In this document: piece after piece, positions 1 through 8,916 of the stretch
Numbering within the stretch: the first letter of the stretch is position 1
How the letters are laid out: the number at the start of each line of letters is the position of its first letter
Assembly (NCBI GenBank): GCA_045536365.1
Contig: JAZSNL010000006.1
Span: forward strand, 1-64,000
Origin: JAZSNL01 sp045536365
GTDB taxonomy: Bacteria > Bacillota_I > Bacilli_A > ML615J-28 > CAG-313
DNA length: 64,000 nt
Reading direction: 5' to 3'
Position numbers and translations under genes: made by a program
The notes under the pieces: generated by a model
What the model saw: the letters and a program-made list of their open reading frames with translations, nothing else
Databases searched by the model: none
What the model was told of the DNA's origin: nothing

Positions 1-913
1 TGTTCAGTTCTATACTGAATGGGGGTTTTATATTTTAGGGAATAAGCTAATCTTTGATTGTTGAAATAGTTAATATAGTTTTTTATTGCTATATTAATAT
101 CATCTGCGAAATATATTTTAAAATCTCTATAAAGTTCATTCTTGATCCAACCATTTAAAGATTCAATTATAGAATTATCGGTAGGTGTTCCGGCTCGACT
201 CATTGATCTTTTTATGGTATAATTATCCCAAAGCTTGTTGAATGCTTTTGAGGAGTATATAACACCTTGATCTGTGTGGAAGATGGTTTCAAGGTCTTTA
301 TATCCTCTTTTTATTTTTGTTTCTAAGAAATCTTTACATGCTTTGAAATGATTTTCTACTCCAGCTCCATATTTTGAAATACTAACATCCGAACCGACAA
401 TTTCATTATTAAACACATCTAAATAAAAGGTCCAATCATAATTTCTTCCGTTACAATGAATTAATGTTGTATCTGATACAACTATTTCAAAAGGTCTAGT
501 TGTCTTAAAGTTTCCATTTACTATGTTTGGATAAGTAACACTTTCTAAACCTCGTGGAATGTATGTTTTACGCGCTTTTGAACGTATATTTAAAGATTTA
601 CATACTTTATGACATAAATTATCACTAAATACCCATCCAGTATTATTTCTGATGTTTTGTGCTATAGATCTATATCCATAAGTTGAATGATGCTTATGGA
701 TTCTTTTTATTTCTTCTGCTAATGCTAGTCTATTTTTTTTATAGTTATTTATTGTTCCTTTGCGGTTTAGCCATTTATAGTATCCGCTTCTTGAAACATT
801 CATTACTATACAAAGTGATTTAAGATTAAATTCCCGAGAAAGAGTCTCTACTATTTCGTATTCTTTTCTGATAATTTCTCTAGGGCTAAAAGAACATCCT
901 TCTCGGTGTACCC
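1..913 (-). CDS. IS3-family transposase OrfB, DDE integrase core (partial)
   Basis: The catalytic half of the transposase, reached by -1 frameshifting from orfA. My translation of the minus strand stays open from the slippery site to the window edge. It contains an IS150-type HTH_21 segment, then the rve core with the acidic triad: Asp in VVSDTT, Asp in FHTDQG and Glu in SIIESLNG, together with the family signature SMSRAGTPTDN. The last visible residues (KYKTPIQYRTE) match the usual C-terminal tail, so only a few codons are missing. There is no independent strong start codon, which fits expression as an OrfAB fusion. Family assignment is firm; the exact IS name is not known. Confidence 0.85.
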
Positions 914-1216
914 TTTTTTTAATCGTTCATTCTCAATTCTAAGCTGCATATTTTCAAATTCAAGTTGTTCAATAGAGGTTAATTCTTTCCGACTAGAATA
1001 TTTGGCTAAAGGATTACCTGGTTTTCGTTTGTTCTGTAAAGCTTCGGCACCTCCTTTATGATATTTCATAATCCATACTCTTATCATTCCCCCTGAGATA
1101 CCCGTTTCTTTTTCAACATCATGAGAACTTTTTAAACCGTCAATTATTGGTGTAATAATCTCAAGTTTTTGTTCTTTTGACCACTCTTTATTTTTACCGC
1201 CTTTTGGTCTTGACAT
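851..1216 (-). CDS. IS3-family transposase OrfA, helix-turn-helix
   Basis: A 121-residue protein with an N-terminal helix-turn-helix (HTH_28/IS150 type: KEQKLEIITPIIDG then SSHDVEKETGISGGMIRVW) and a C-terminal leucine-zipper-like coiled coil (QLEFENMQLRIENERLKK) typical of IS3 OrfA. It binds the element ends and supplies the N-terminal part of the OrfAB transposase. The ribosome site AGGAGATGATGGT precedes the ATG. Its 3' end overlaps the orfB frame, which is one base back, with an A7G run at 913-920 as the slip site. Confidence 0.88.
   Translation of the reverse strand: MSRPKGGKNKEWSKEQKLEIITPIIDGLKSSHDVEKETGISGGMIRVWIMKYHKGGAEALQNKRKPGNPLAKYSSRKELTSIEQLEFENMQLRIENERLKKGYTEKDVLLALEKLSEKNTK
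913..920 (-). promoter_or_regulatory. Programmed -1 frameshift slippery site (A7G)
   Basis: On the minus strand the orfA codons TTA-AAA-AAA-GGG contain AAAAAAAG. Slipping back one base here leads into AGG-GTA-CAC-CGA-GAA and then the open orfB frame. A7G runs at this point are the classic IS3-family recoding signal. I did not search for a stimulatory structure. Confidence 0.75.
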
Positions 1217-1255
1217 ACCATCATCTCCTTTCCTGTATTATAGCATAATAAAAAA

Positions 1256-1281
1256 TGTAGACACGTTTTTTTGTGTCTACA
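1256..1281. repeat. Hairpin at the IS end
   Basis: TGTAGACAC at 1256-1264 and GTGTCTACA at 1273-1281 form a perfect 9-bp stem around a T-rich loop. The outer arm is the probable IS tip. The structure could also stop outside transcription from entering the transposase genes. Confidence 0.6.
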
Positions 1282-1446
1282 TTTATTTTATTATTTCAGA
1301 ATTTCTACCGTTTTTTTAAAACCACTAGTAGGTATAAAAATGTTGATATACTTTTTTGATATGAAACAAATAATGAATTAAATCATTGATTTTAATATTT
1401 AATTTGCAAAAAAGGCATAAAAATGCAAATTAAAATAGTATTTCTA

Positions 1447-1475
1447 TTGATTAATTTGCAAATATTATATATAAT
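1447..1475 (+). promoter_or_regulatory. Sigma-A type promoter for the Fic gene
   Basis: TTGATT (1447-1452) and TATAAT (1470-1475) are 17 bases apart, about 22 bases before the chosen start codon. The leader would be very short, which also argues against the earlier in-frame ATG at 1423. Confidence 0.55.
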
Positions 1476-1497
1476 AATAATAGAATGGAGGTATAAA

Positions 1498-2610
1498 ATG
1501 AAATCTGGAAACTATAAAACTAATCTATCTGGAGATTTACAATACAAATCATTTTGTCCCACAAATTTGAAAGATCTTGAATTTAATACATTTGATAAGC
1601 ATATTACTGAATTATTAACAAAAGCTAATTTTTTATTAGGTAAACTAAATGGAATATCTTCAAGCATAATTGACATGAATCAATTTATCGCAGCTTATGT
1701 TAGAAAAGAAGCTTTGTATAGTAGTCAAATCGAAGGTACACAAGCAACTTTAGAAGATATATTAAATGCTGAAAATGAAATAAGTATAAATGCAGATGTA
1801 GAAGAAGTAGTGAATTATGTGAAAGCTTTAAATTATGCGGTTAAATTATTAGATACTTATCCAATATGTAATAGATATATAAGAATGGTTCATGAAGTTT
1901 TAATGAGTGGAGTAAGAGGACAAGAAAAAAATCCAGGCCATTTCAGAAATTCACAAAACTGGATAGGCCATCAAGGATCAACTCTTAAAAATGCGAGATA
2001 CATTCCTCCTACTGTAGAAGACATGCATGAATGTATGAGTGAATTAGAAAAATATATTAATGAAGAAACACAAATTGATGATTTAATTAAAATAGCATTA
2101 ATACATTACCAATTTGAAACAATCCATCCTTTTTTAGATGGTAATGGAAGAATAGGAAGAATGTTAATAGTGTTATATTTAATAGCGTGTAAAAAGTTAA
2201 AATACCCTTGTTTATACATTTCTTATTATTTAAAACGCAACCAATTCGAATATTATAGTAGAATGTCAGATGTTAGAAATAAAGATGATTATATTCAATG
2301 GATTGAATTTTTCTTAATAGGAATAATTGAAATATGCGATGAATCGATAGAATGCATACAAAGGTTAGTAAGCTTAAGAGAAAAAAATAAAAATATTATT
2401 AAAGATAATGATTATTGGCTACTAGAATACTTAGAAATGAATCCAATAATTGATTCTAAAAGAACAAGTGAGAATTTGAAAATAGATTATTCAAAAGTAA
2501 ATCGAACAATTAATCGCTTTGTTGAATTAGGTATACTAAAAATTACAGATCCATCAAAAAGAAAAAGAACATATTCATATATTGAATATATTGAAATATT
2601 AAAAATGTAA
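1498..2610 (+). CDS. Fic family protein (class II-like, putative AMPylase)
   Basis: A Fic/DOC enzyme that probably transfers AMP, or another nucleotide-derived group, to a target protein. The active-site loop HPFLDGNGRIGR (from about residue 211) fits HPFx(D/E)GNGRxxR. SSQIEG in the N-terminal part fits the inhibitory (S/T)xxxE(G/N) helix of class II, self-inhibited Fic proteins. An N-terminal Fic_N domain and a C-terminal winged-helix-like segment (DYSKVNRTINRFVELGIL) complete the usual stand-alone bacterial layout. The frame is open from 1423, but ATG 1498 is chosen because GGAGG lies 6 bases before it and the promoter -10 box would sit inside the longer reading. Target unknown. Confidence 0.88.
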   Translation: MKSGNYKTNLSGDLQYKSFCPTNLKDLEFNTFDKHITELLTKANFLLGKLNGISSSIIDMNQFIAAYVRKEALYSSQIEGTQATLEDILNAENEISINADVEEVVNYVKALNYAVKLLDTYPICNRYIRMVHEVLMSGVRGQEKNPGHFRNSQNWIGHQGSTLKNARYIPPTVEDMHECMSELEKYINEETQIDDLIKIALIHYQFETIHPFLDGNGRIGRMLIVLYLIACKKLKYPCLYISYYLKRNQFEYYSRMSDVRNKDDYIQWIEFFLIGIIEICDESIECIQRLVSLREKNKNIIKDNDYWLLEYLEMNPIIDSKRTSENLKIDYSKVNRTINRFVELGILKITDPSKRKRTYSYIEYIEILKM

Positions 2611-2621
2611 AGGAGAATTAT

Positions 2622-3617
2622 ATGAAAATAGTAGATATGCATTGTGATACAATAATGGCATTAATGAGAAATGAAAAAACATTAAGAGAAAGTGATAATA
2701 TGATAGACTTATATAAAATGCAAAAAGGCAATTATCTATTACAATGTTTTGCAATGTTTGTTCCATATGTATCAAGAAAAGGAGAAGAGAATTATTCACC
2801 TTTTGAAATGTGTCATAAAATGATAGATAAATATTATAATGAACTTGAAAAAAATAAAGATATGATTTTACCTGCTTTAACAAGCAAAGATATAGAAGAA
2901 AATATTAAAAATAATAAAATGACAGCTTTACTTACAATTGAAGAAGGTGGAGTATGTTTAGGAAATATTGAATTCTTAAGAAACTTTTATCGTTTAGGTG
3001 TAAGAATGATGACTCTTACTTGGAACTTTAAAAATGAAATTGCAACTCCTAATATTGATTATTTTTCAATAACAAGAGAACAAATTGCAAGTGAAGGAGT
3101 TAAACCAAATACAACAGATGGGTTAACTGAATTTGGTATTGAAGTAGTTAAAGAAATGAATCGTTTGGGTATGGTAATAGATTGTTCTCATTTAGGAGAT
3201 AAAGGATTCTATGATGTTATTAAATATACAACTAAACCAATTGTATGTTCACATTCTTGTTCAAGAACAGTATGTAATCATCCACGTAATTTAACTGATG
3301 ATATGTTATTAAAATTAAAAGAAAATGGTGGGGTAATAGGAATAAATTATTGTCATGATTTTATTAAAGAAGATTCCTCTACCGCAACTATTTCAGATAT
3401 TGTAAAACATATTGTATATATTAAAGATTTAATAGGTATTGATTATATTGGACTAGGATCTGATTTTGATGGTATATCAAATAAAGACTTAGAATTAAAA
3501 GATGCAAGTATGATGGATAATTTAATCGAAGAATTAAGAAAACAAGGATTTAGTGAAGAAGATATTGACAAAATATCTTATAAAAATGTCTTAAGAGTCT
3601 TTAAAGCAAACTTTTAA
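2622..3617 (+). CDS. Membrane dipeptidase, peptidase family M19
   Basis: A zinc dipeptidase of the renal-dipeptidase family, 331 residues, close to the family length. It opens with the metal ligands HxD in VDMHCDT (residues 4-10). The bridging Glu is in TIEEGGV and His ligands are in IDCSHLG and CSHSCSR. The C-terminal signature is GLGSDFDGI. There is no signal peptide, so it is predicted cytosolic, where it would hydrolyse dipeptides, possibly with D-residues. It begins 11 bases after the Fic stop with an AAGGAG site, so the two may be co-transcribed. Confidence 0.9.
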   Translation: MKIVDMHCDTIMALMRNEKTLRESDNMIDLYKMQKGNYLLQCFAMFVPYVSRKGEENYSPFEMCHKMIDKYYNELEKNKDMILPALTSKDIEENIKNNKMTALLTIEEGGVCLGNIEFLRNFYRLGVRMMTLTWNFKNEIATPNIDYFSITREQIASEGVKPNTTDGLTEFGIEVVKEMNRLGMVIDCSHLGDKGFYDVIKYTTKPIVCSHSCSRTVCNHPRNLTDDMLLKLKENGGVIGINYCHDFIKEDSSTATISDIVKHIVYIKDLIGIDYIGLGSDFDGISNKDLELKDASMMDNLIEELRKQGFSEEDIDKISYKNVLRVFKANF

Positions 3618-3708
3618 AAAACTGCTCACTTAGGTTGAGAAACTAGATTTGTATTTGTAATCCTATCACCGTATTAAAGGATTAAATAACAATTAAAAGG
3701 AGATAAAA
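3618..3708 (+). other. Short intergenic stretch, no clear element
   Basis: A 91-base gap. AATCCT and AGGATT could form a weak 6-bp hairpin around 3659-3684. I see no T-stretch, riboswitch core or strong promoter. Confidence 0.3.
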
Positions 3709-3999
3709 ATGGTTAAACATATTGTATGTTATAAATTAAAAGATCCTTCTTTAGAAGGACAATTAAAAGTAAAAGAAACATTTATGAAAATGAAAGAAGA
3801 AATAGATTTATTTATTGATTTAAAAGTAGGACTTGATTTCTTACATAGTGAAAGATCATATGATGTAGTATTGGAAATAGTTTTTAAAGATTTAGAAACT
3901 ATGGAAAAATATCAAAAACATCCATATCATGTTAATATTGTAAAACCATTTATGAAAGAAGCAAGAATTAGTAGTGTTTCTGTTGATTATGAGTTTTAA
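3709..3999 (+). CDS. Dabb family (stress-responsive A/B barrel) protein
   Basis: A 96-residue single-domain protein matching the Dabb ferredoxin-like dimeric barrel: the opening MVKHIVCYKLKD, the central strand YDVVLEIVFKD, and KYQKHPYHVNIVKPFM near the end. Proteins of this type are small dimers related to plant stress proteins and some cyclases; their bacterial role is mostly unknown. GGAGATAAAA precedes the start. The gene ends in a shared terminator with the convergent gene. Confidence 0.85.
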   Translation: MVKHIVCYKLKDPSLEGQLKVKETFMKMKEEIDLFIDLKVGLDFLHSERSYDVVLEIVFKDLETMEKYQKHPYHVNIVKPFMKEARISSVSVDYEF

Positions 4000-4000
4000 A

Positions 4001-4027
4001 AAAAGAACCTGTTTAACAGGTTCTTTT
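4001..4027. terminator. Bidirectional terminator
   Basis: AAAAGAACCTGTT and AACAGGTTCTTTT form a GC-cored hairpin flanked by A and T runs between two convergent genes, so it can serve both strands. Confidence 0.85.
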
Positions 4028-5018
4028 ATATTATAATATCAGTTAATTTTAATATTTCTAAACGTTTAAAATATTCTTCTTCTAATGGAATCCATTCATT
4101 AATAAATCGATCTTTTAATTCTCGATCATTAATTCTTTCCATTTGTGTTTCTTTATCAACATCTAAAAAGGCAATATATTTAATATATTCACTAAATAAA
4201 GGATGAGATGAATATACACCTTCAATAATAACTTTATCACATAATTTTACTTCTTTTGAATAAAATTCTTTTCTTGAACAATCATATGCAAGATAAGTGA
4301 AATGAGTATCATTATTATCCATAGCTTTCTTTAAATCTTTTAATGTAGAAATAACAAGCTCATAATGAATATTTCCACCTAATTCTTTTAATCTTTCTTC
4401 TGTTTTTAAATCATCAGGTAAAAAGAAATCATCAATTGGTATTACGGTAAAACGTGATGCCATTTTTTTTGCGAGTGTGGTTTTACCACTTGCACATCTT
4501 CCTTCTAACGCAACAATTGAATTAATTGGTAAATGATCTAAATAATTTAAAAATTGAATCATTTGATATTTTAAAGATAAAAACTTTTTATTTAAAACAC
4601 GATAATGTGGAAAATATTCATCTTTATATATATTAGAATGACTTACAGGAGTATAATCATAATCCTTTAATTCTTTAGGATCAATACATTTTAATAAATA
4701 ATCTCTAAATTCTTCTAATTTATAATCAGTAGTACATGATTCATTAAACATTTCAATTAATAAAGGAATATCAAATCCATATTTATTATATGTTTTAATA
4801 TTCATTCTTATATAATCACTACCAATATGTTCATATAAGTTTTCATTTTCAAGCGTCGGTTGTTTTAATTCATCCCTTAATAAAAACAATGCTTTTTCAT
4901 AATCTAATTGTGAAAAATGCAGTGGACCTAAGACCGCTTGATAAACCAATTTGATTATATCTTGGTTTGTCATCTTAGGATAATTTCTTAAATGATAGTC
5001 TAAATAAATTTTTTTCAT
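4026..5018 (-). CDS. P-loop nucleoside-kinase-like protein with an unknown N-terminal domain
   Basis: About 330 residues. Residues from about 165 onward resemble the uridine kinase/phosphoribulokinase group: Walker A in ALEGRCASGKTTLA, a lid-type acidic motif PIDDFFLPDD, and IIEGVYSSHPLF as the strand before the base-binding segment. The first 160 residues are a separate domain I do not recognise, with conserved-looking GPLHFSQ and GSDYIRMN. Substrate unknown. The start at 5018 is preferred to the longer reading from 5048 because GGAAGGGGGAAAATT lies directly before it. The last bases overlap the terminator shared with the Dabb gene. Confidence 0.7.
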   Translation of the reverse strand: MKKIYLDYHLRNYPKMTNQDIIKLVYQAVLGPLHFSQLDYEKALFLLRDELKQPTLENENLYEHIGSDYIRMNIKTYNKYGFDIPLLIEMFNESCTTDYKLEEFRDYLLKCIDPKELKDYDYTPVSHSNIYKDEYFPHYRVLNKKFLSLKYQMIQFLNYLDHLPINSIVALEGRCASGKTTLAKKMASRFTVIPIDDFFLPDDLKTEERLKELGGNIHYELVISTLKDLKKAMDNNDTHFTYLAYDCSRKEFYSKEVKLCDKVIIEGVYSSHPLFSEYIKYIAFLDVDKETQMERINDRELKDRFINEWIPLEEEYFKRLEILKLTDIII

Positions 5019-5131
5019 AATTTTCCCCCTTCCTAAATATTTTAACATTATCTTAAATAATATTCAAATAAAACACTAGAAAAAATAAAATATGATATAA
5101 TTAGTTTATATATGTTGAAAAAGGTGATGAA

Positions 5132-6106
5132 ATGATTACTTTAAATGAATTATTAACAGGTGCAATTATCCACGAAAATCAAGGATTTGCAGTATATTAT
5201 TACGAAACAGGTCAAACTTTAGAACAATACAAAGGTAAATTACATTGTGATAAAAATGAACATATTACAAATTCTAGTAATTTTCGACTTGCGTCTGTAT
5301 CAAAACAATTTATTGCTTATTCAATAGTTGATTTAATTTATAAAAATAAATTATCATATGATACAAAAATAATTGATATTTATCCATATTTACCAAAATA
5401 CTTTAATAAAATAACAATTAGAAATTTATTAAATCATACTTCAGGAATATATAATTATGAAAACATTCCTCATAAAGATGGTGAACAAGTAAAAGACCGT
5501 GATATTTTAACTTTTTTACAAAATACTGATAATACTTATTTTGAAGTAGGATCTACTTATAAATACAGTAATACTGGATATGTATTATTAGGATTAATAA
5601 TAGAAGATATAACTCATCAATCAATAAGTGAGTATATCGATGAAAATATTTTTAAAAAAGCTCATATGGATAATTCAAAAGTAAATGTTGAAGGAACAAC
5701 TATTATTAATAATCGTGCAATGGGTCATTTATTAAATAAAGAAAACAAACTATATATGAAAGATCAATCCTTCACTTCCGCAACAATCGGAGATGGTGGA
5801 TTATATTCATCAATTAATGATTTAAAAAAATGGTGTTTATATTTTAGTAATAGTGAATATTTTAATGAAATGAAAACTCCTAATTATATTAATGAATCAA
5901 GTTATAATGAATATGGATTAGGTATAAGAACAATCAAAGTAAATAATAAAGAAATTCATTATCATTGTGGAGATACAATAGGAACTAATACTTTATTGTT
6001 ATTTTCTAAAGATTTAGATATTTGTTTATTATTTTTAACAAATTTAGGAAATATAGATACAAGTATAATAAAAGATAATTTAGTTAATTATCTAAAAAAG
6101 GAGTAA
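5132..6106 (+). CDS. Serine hydrolase, beta-lactamase (class C/PBP4*-like) family
   Basis: A 324-residue penicillin-recognising-fold enzyme. The nucleophile motif SxxK is SVSK in RLASVSKQF (about residue 56), the YxN motif is in YKYSNTGY, and the third motif is probably HCGDTIG. No signal peptide or membrane anchor is visible, so it is predicted cytosolic. It is more likely an esterase or peptidase than a resistance enzyme. The next gene starts 2 bases after its stop, suggesting one transcript with the SGNH hydrolase. A second, diverged family member lies at 20403. Confidence 0.85.
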   Translation: MITLNELLTGAIIHENQGFAVYYYETGQTLEQYKGKLHCDKNEHITNSSNFRLASVSKQFIAYSIVDLIYKNKLSYDTKIIDIYPYLPKYFNKITIRNLLNHTSGIYNYENIPHKDGEQVKDRDILTFLQNTDNTYFEVGSTYKYSNTGYVLLGLIIEDITHQSISEYIDENIFKKAHMDNSKVNVEGTTIINNRAMGHLLNKENKLYMKDQSFTSATIGDGGLYSSINDLKKWCLYFSNSEYFNEMKTPNYINESSYNEYGLGIRTIKVNNKEIHYHCGDTIGTNTLLLFSKDLDICLLFLTNLGNIDTSIIKDNLVNYLKKE

Positions 6107-6108
6107 TT

Positions 6109-7407
6109 ATGGAAAACAAATTAATATATTTAGCCAAAAGATATGATTTAGTTATTGGAGATACATTTGAATTATTTTATCGTGGTGTTATTAAATCAAT
6201 GAATCCATATAAATATTATATTCATGTATCATCACCTAAAGGAAAACCATATCCAAGATATTGGACATATACTCCAGTAGAAGGAGAAGAAGGCGATTAT
6301 CCACTTGAAATATCATTATATGATGATTATCATAATTTAATTGAAACAGCTTCAACAACATTACATGTTGTTAAACCAGTAAATCCAAATAAAAAATTTA
6401 ATGTTTTATGTTTTGGTGATTCGATTACTTTTAATGGCGTCTGGCCATATGAAGGATATCGTCGTTTTACTAAAACAGGAGGGGAACCAGCTGGACTTGG
6501 TTTTGAGAATACATTAAATTTAATTGGTACTTGTCACAAAGATGAAATTGGATATGAAGGTTATGGTGGATGGCAATGGCGTCATTTTGTTAAAAATGAA
6601 GCAGTTTCAACTACATCATCAGTATGGGTAGAAGTTGAAAAGCATAATTTAGATGAAAATGATCAACATAGTATTTGGAGATCTAATAATTTAAATTGGG
6701 TATTAGAATCAATTGAAGAAAAGAAATTAAAATTTAAACGTGGAACTGGTAATTATTCTTGTTTACCTAAAATTGGTGAAGTGTTTGAAAATGTTGATGG
6801 TGGTATTCATAAAGATAATATTCATATTACTAAATATTATTTTGAAAAAGGAAATCCTTTCTACGATGAAACAATAGAAGGTCCTAATTTTATAAAATAT
6901 TGTCAAGATAATAATTTTGGACCTATTGATTATGTATATATTTTACTTACATGGAATGGACAATATCAACCATATAATAATGATTTCTCTCATTATGAAC
7001 CTTTTATTACAACAATACTTGATCAAATTCATATAGATTTTCCACTTGCAAAAGTAAGATTGATTGGTATTCATAGTCCATCAATTAATGGTGGCATTGC
7101 TGCAAACTATGGATCAAGTGGTCCATATAGTGATGTATTTGGTGAAGTTACTACTGCTTATAACTATTGTAAATATTTAGAAAATCTTTGTGAAAGAAAA
7201 GAATATCAAGATTATTGTAGATATATTGATATGAAAGCACAATTCGATGTAGAATATAATATGCCTTCTGCTGAATTTAAAGTAAATGTTAGAAATCCAA
7301 AAACTGAAAAAGTTGGTACTAATGGTGTTCATCCAACTATGGAAGGATATTTACAAATCGGTGATGTATTCTACCGTGCATTGGTAGCTGATATGAGCGA
7401 AGAATAA
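6109..7407 (+). CDS. SGNH/GDSL-type hydrolase
   Basis: A 432-residue protein with an N-terminal beta-rich region (about 1-95), then a GDSL-type esterase domain. Block I is VLCFGDSITFNG (Ser near residue 106). Block V is NGVHPTMEGY, giving the catalytic Asp/His region. GYGGW after the first block fits SGNH enzymes that deacylate carbohydrates. There is no signal peptide. Being paired with a serine hydrolase 2 bases upstream suggests joint ester or peptide breakdown; the substrate is not inferable. Confidence 0.82.
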   Translation: MENKLIYLAKRYDLVIGDTFELFYRGVIKSMNPYKYYIHVSSPKGKPYPRYWTYTPVEGEEGDYPLEISLYDDYHNLIETASTTLHVVKPVNPNKKFNVLCFGDSITFNGVWPYEGYRRFTKTGGEPAGLGFENTLNLIGTCHKDEIGYEGYGGWQWRHFVKNEAVSTTSSVWVEVEKHNLDENDQHSIWRSNNLNWVLESIEEKKLKFKRGTGNYSCLPKIGEVFENVDGGIHKDNIHITKYYFEKGNPFYDETIEGPNFIKYCQDNNFGPIDYVYILLTWNGQYQPYNNDFSHYEPFITTILDQIHIDFPLAKVRLIGIHSPSINGGIAANYGSSGPYSDVFGEVTTAYNYCKYLENLCERKEYQDYCRYIDMKAQFDVEYNMPSAEFKVNVRNPKTEKVGTNGVHPTMEGYLQIGDVFYRALVADMSEE

Positions 7408-7415
7408 ATGTAAAT

Positions 7416-7446
7416 AAAAGTGAAATCATTTGATTTCACTTTTATT
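7416..7446 (+). terminator. Rho-independent terminator
   Basis: AAAAGTGAAATCA and TGATTTCACTTTT form a 13-bp perfect stem with a 2-base spacer, followed by T-rich sequence, directly after the SGNH gene. Confidence 0.9.
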
Positions 7447-7549
7447 ATTTAATTTTATTTAAAAAATATATATTTTACCTTTAATTATTACTTAAAATAC
7501 TTTTTTTAAAGGGAAATATGATATAATAATATAAAGAAAGGAGTATAAT

Positions 7550-8257
7550 ATGCCACAAGTATTTAAAAGATATGAACTTAAATATCTGTTTACTATAAAA
7601 CAAGTAAATGAGTTTTTAAAATTACTAAATATTTATACTAAACATGATATATATTATCAAAGTAGTATTAGAAATATATATTATGATACTCCTACTTATT
7701 TATTAATTAGAAAGTCAATTGAAAAACCAGAATATAAAGAAAAATTAAGAATTAGAACATATCAAATAATTAATGATAATCAAGATGTATTTATTGAGTT
7801 AAAAAAGAAATATAAATCAGTAGTATATAAAAGAAGAATAAGTTTACCTTATTCAAATGCTATTTCTTTTTTAAAAAATAAAGAGATAGATAATAATAAT
7901 CAAGTTGTAAACGAAATAAAATATGTTTTAAACTTTTATCAAGATTTAAAACCAATGATTTTTTTATCATATGAAAGAGAATCATATATAGGACTTGATG
8001 ATGAAAATTTCCGTGTAACTATTGATCGAAATATTATATGGCGAGATTATGATGTTGATTTAAGTAAAGAAATTTATGGTGAAAATATTTTAGAAGAAGA
8101 TAAAGTATTAGTAGAAATAAAAACAAATAGGGGATACCCTAAATGGTTAGTTGATTTTTTAAGTGAAAATAAGATATATAAAACTTCATTTTCAAAATAT
8201 GGAAATGTTTATTATCATATAGTAAAAAAAGAAAGAGAGAAAAAAGAATATGCTTAA
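7550..8257 (+). CDS. VTC-domain (polyphosphate polymerase-like) protein
   Basis: A 235-residue triphosphate-tunnel-fold protein related to the VTC4 catalytic domain. It has FKRYELKY at the start, basic strand pairs KLRIRTY and VFIELKKKYKS, KRRISLPY, ERESYIG, and VLVEIKTNRGYPKWL near the end. Alternating K/R/E residues on tunnel strands fit binding of phosphate chains. Bacterial members are usually annotated as polyphosphate polymerase domain proteins and often precede a DUF4956 membrane protein, as here with an 8-base overlap. A TATAAT box lies at 7522-7527 and AAAGGAG precedes the ATG. Confidence 0.88.
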   Translation: MPQVFKRYELKYLFTIKQVNEFLKLLNIYTKHDIYYQSSIRNIYYDTPTYLLIRKSIEKPEYKEKLRIRTYQIINDNQDVFIELKKKYKSVVYKRRISLPYSNAISFLKNKEIDNNNQVVNEIKYVLNFYQDLKPMIFLSYERESYIGLDDENFRVTIDRNIIWRDYDVDLSKEIYGENILEEDKVLVEIKTNRGYPKWLVDFLSENKIYKTSFSKYGNVYYHIVKKEREKKEYA

Positions 8258-8915
8258 GGATATGATTCAAAATGAAATGATTTTATTTTTAGTTGCGATG
8301 GGGGTTTCAATTGTATTAGGTGTTTTTGAAGCCTTAATATATACAATTAAAAATAGATATACAAAAAGTTTTGTAATGACTATAATGTTATTACCGGTTG
8401 CGGTGAGTTTAGTTATCTTATTAATTAATGGAAGTTTAGGACTTGGTATTGCGGTTGCTGGGGCATTTAGCTTAGTTAGATTTAGATCAATTCCGGGAAC
8501 AGGTAAAGAAATCGTTGCGATTTTTTTATCAATGGTAACTGGTCTTGCTGTAGGAGCAAAATATTTTGAATATGCTGCTATTTTTGCAGTAATATCATGC
8601 GGAATTATTTTAATTATGAATTTGACTAATCTTTTTGATCCTAAGGTTCATCGAAAAGAAAAAATAATGAAAATTACTATTCCTGAAGATTTAAATTATA
8701 CAAATGTCTTTGATGATTTATTTGAAAAATATACAAATTCATGTGAAAGAATAAGTGTTAAATCAATCAATTTAGGTAGTATGTTTAGAATAACATATCG
8801 TATTACATTAAAAGATATAAATTTAGAAAAAACATTTATAGATGAATTAAGATGTCGCAATGGTAATTTAGAAATATCTATTGCTGATGATGTAGTAGAA
8901 GAAATGGTGCTTTAG
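8250..8915 (+). CDS. DUF4956 membrane protein
   Basis: A 221-residue protein with about four membrane segments in residues 10-130 and a soluble C-terminal alpha/beta tail (about 140-221). AGAFSLVRFRSIPGTGKEI is the hallmark DUF4956 loop. Its function is unknown. It regularly accompanies VTC-domain proteins, so membrane handling of polyphosphate, or of a product used on the surface, is a reasonable inference. The start codon lies inside the end of the VTC gene, indicating coupled translation. Confidence 0.88.
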   Translation: MLKDMIQNEMILFLVAMGVSIVLGVFEALIYTIKNRYTKSFVMTIMLLPVAVSLVILLINGSLGLGIAVAGAFSLVRFRSIPGTGKEIVAIFLSMVTGLAVGAKYFEYAAIFAVISCGIILIMNLTNLFDPKVHRKEKIMKITIPEDLNYTNVFDDLFEKYTNSCERISVKSINLGSMFRITYRITLKDINLEKTFIDELRCRNGNLEISIADDVVEEMVL

Positions 8916-8916
8916 T

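Larger units (their letters stand above)
1..1281 (-). mobile_element. IS3-family (IS150-like) insertion sequence, left part cut by window
   Basis: Two overlapping transposase frames on the minus strand, orfA (helix-turn-helix) then orfB (DDE integrase), are the IS3-family layout. The promoter-proximal end is probably the TGTAGACAC at 1281-1273, since IS3-family tips begin with TG. The other end lies beyond base 1, so the terminal inverted repeat and target duplication cannot be checked. All frames are open, so the element may be active. It sits directly upstream of the Fic gene. Confidence 0.85.

Noticed and set aside
2599..2883. Minus-strand open frame overlapping the dipeptidase start
   Set aside because: Shadow of the dipeptidase gene with low-complexity hydrophobic composition and no ribosome site.
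3618..3708. Riboswitch or T-box before the Dabb gene
   Set aside because: Only 91 bases with one weak 6-bp stem and no conserved core motif.
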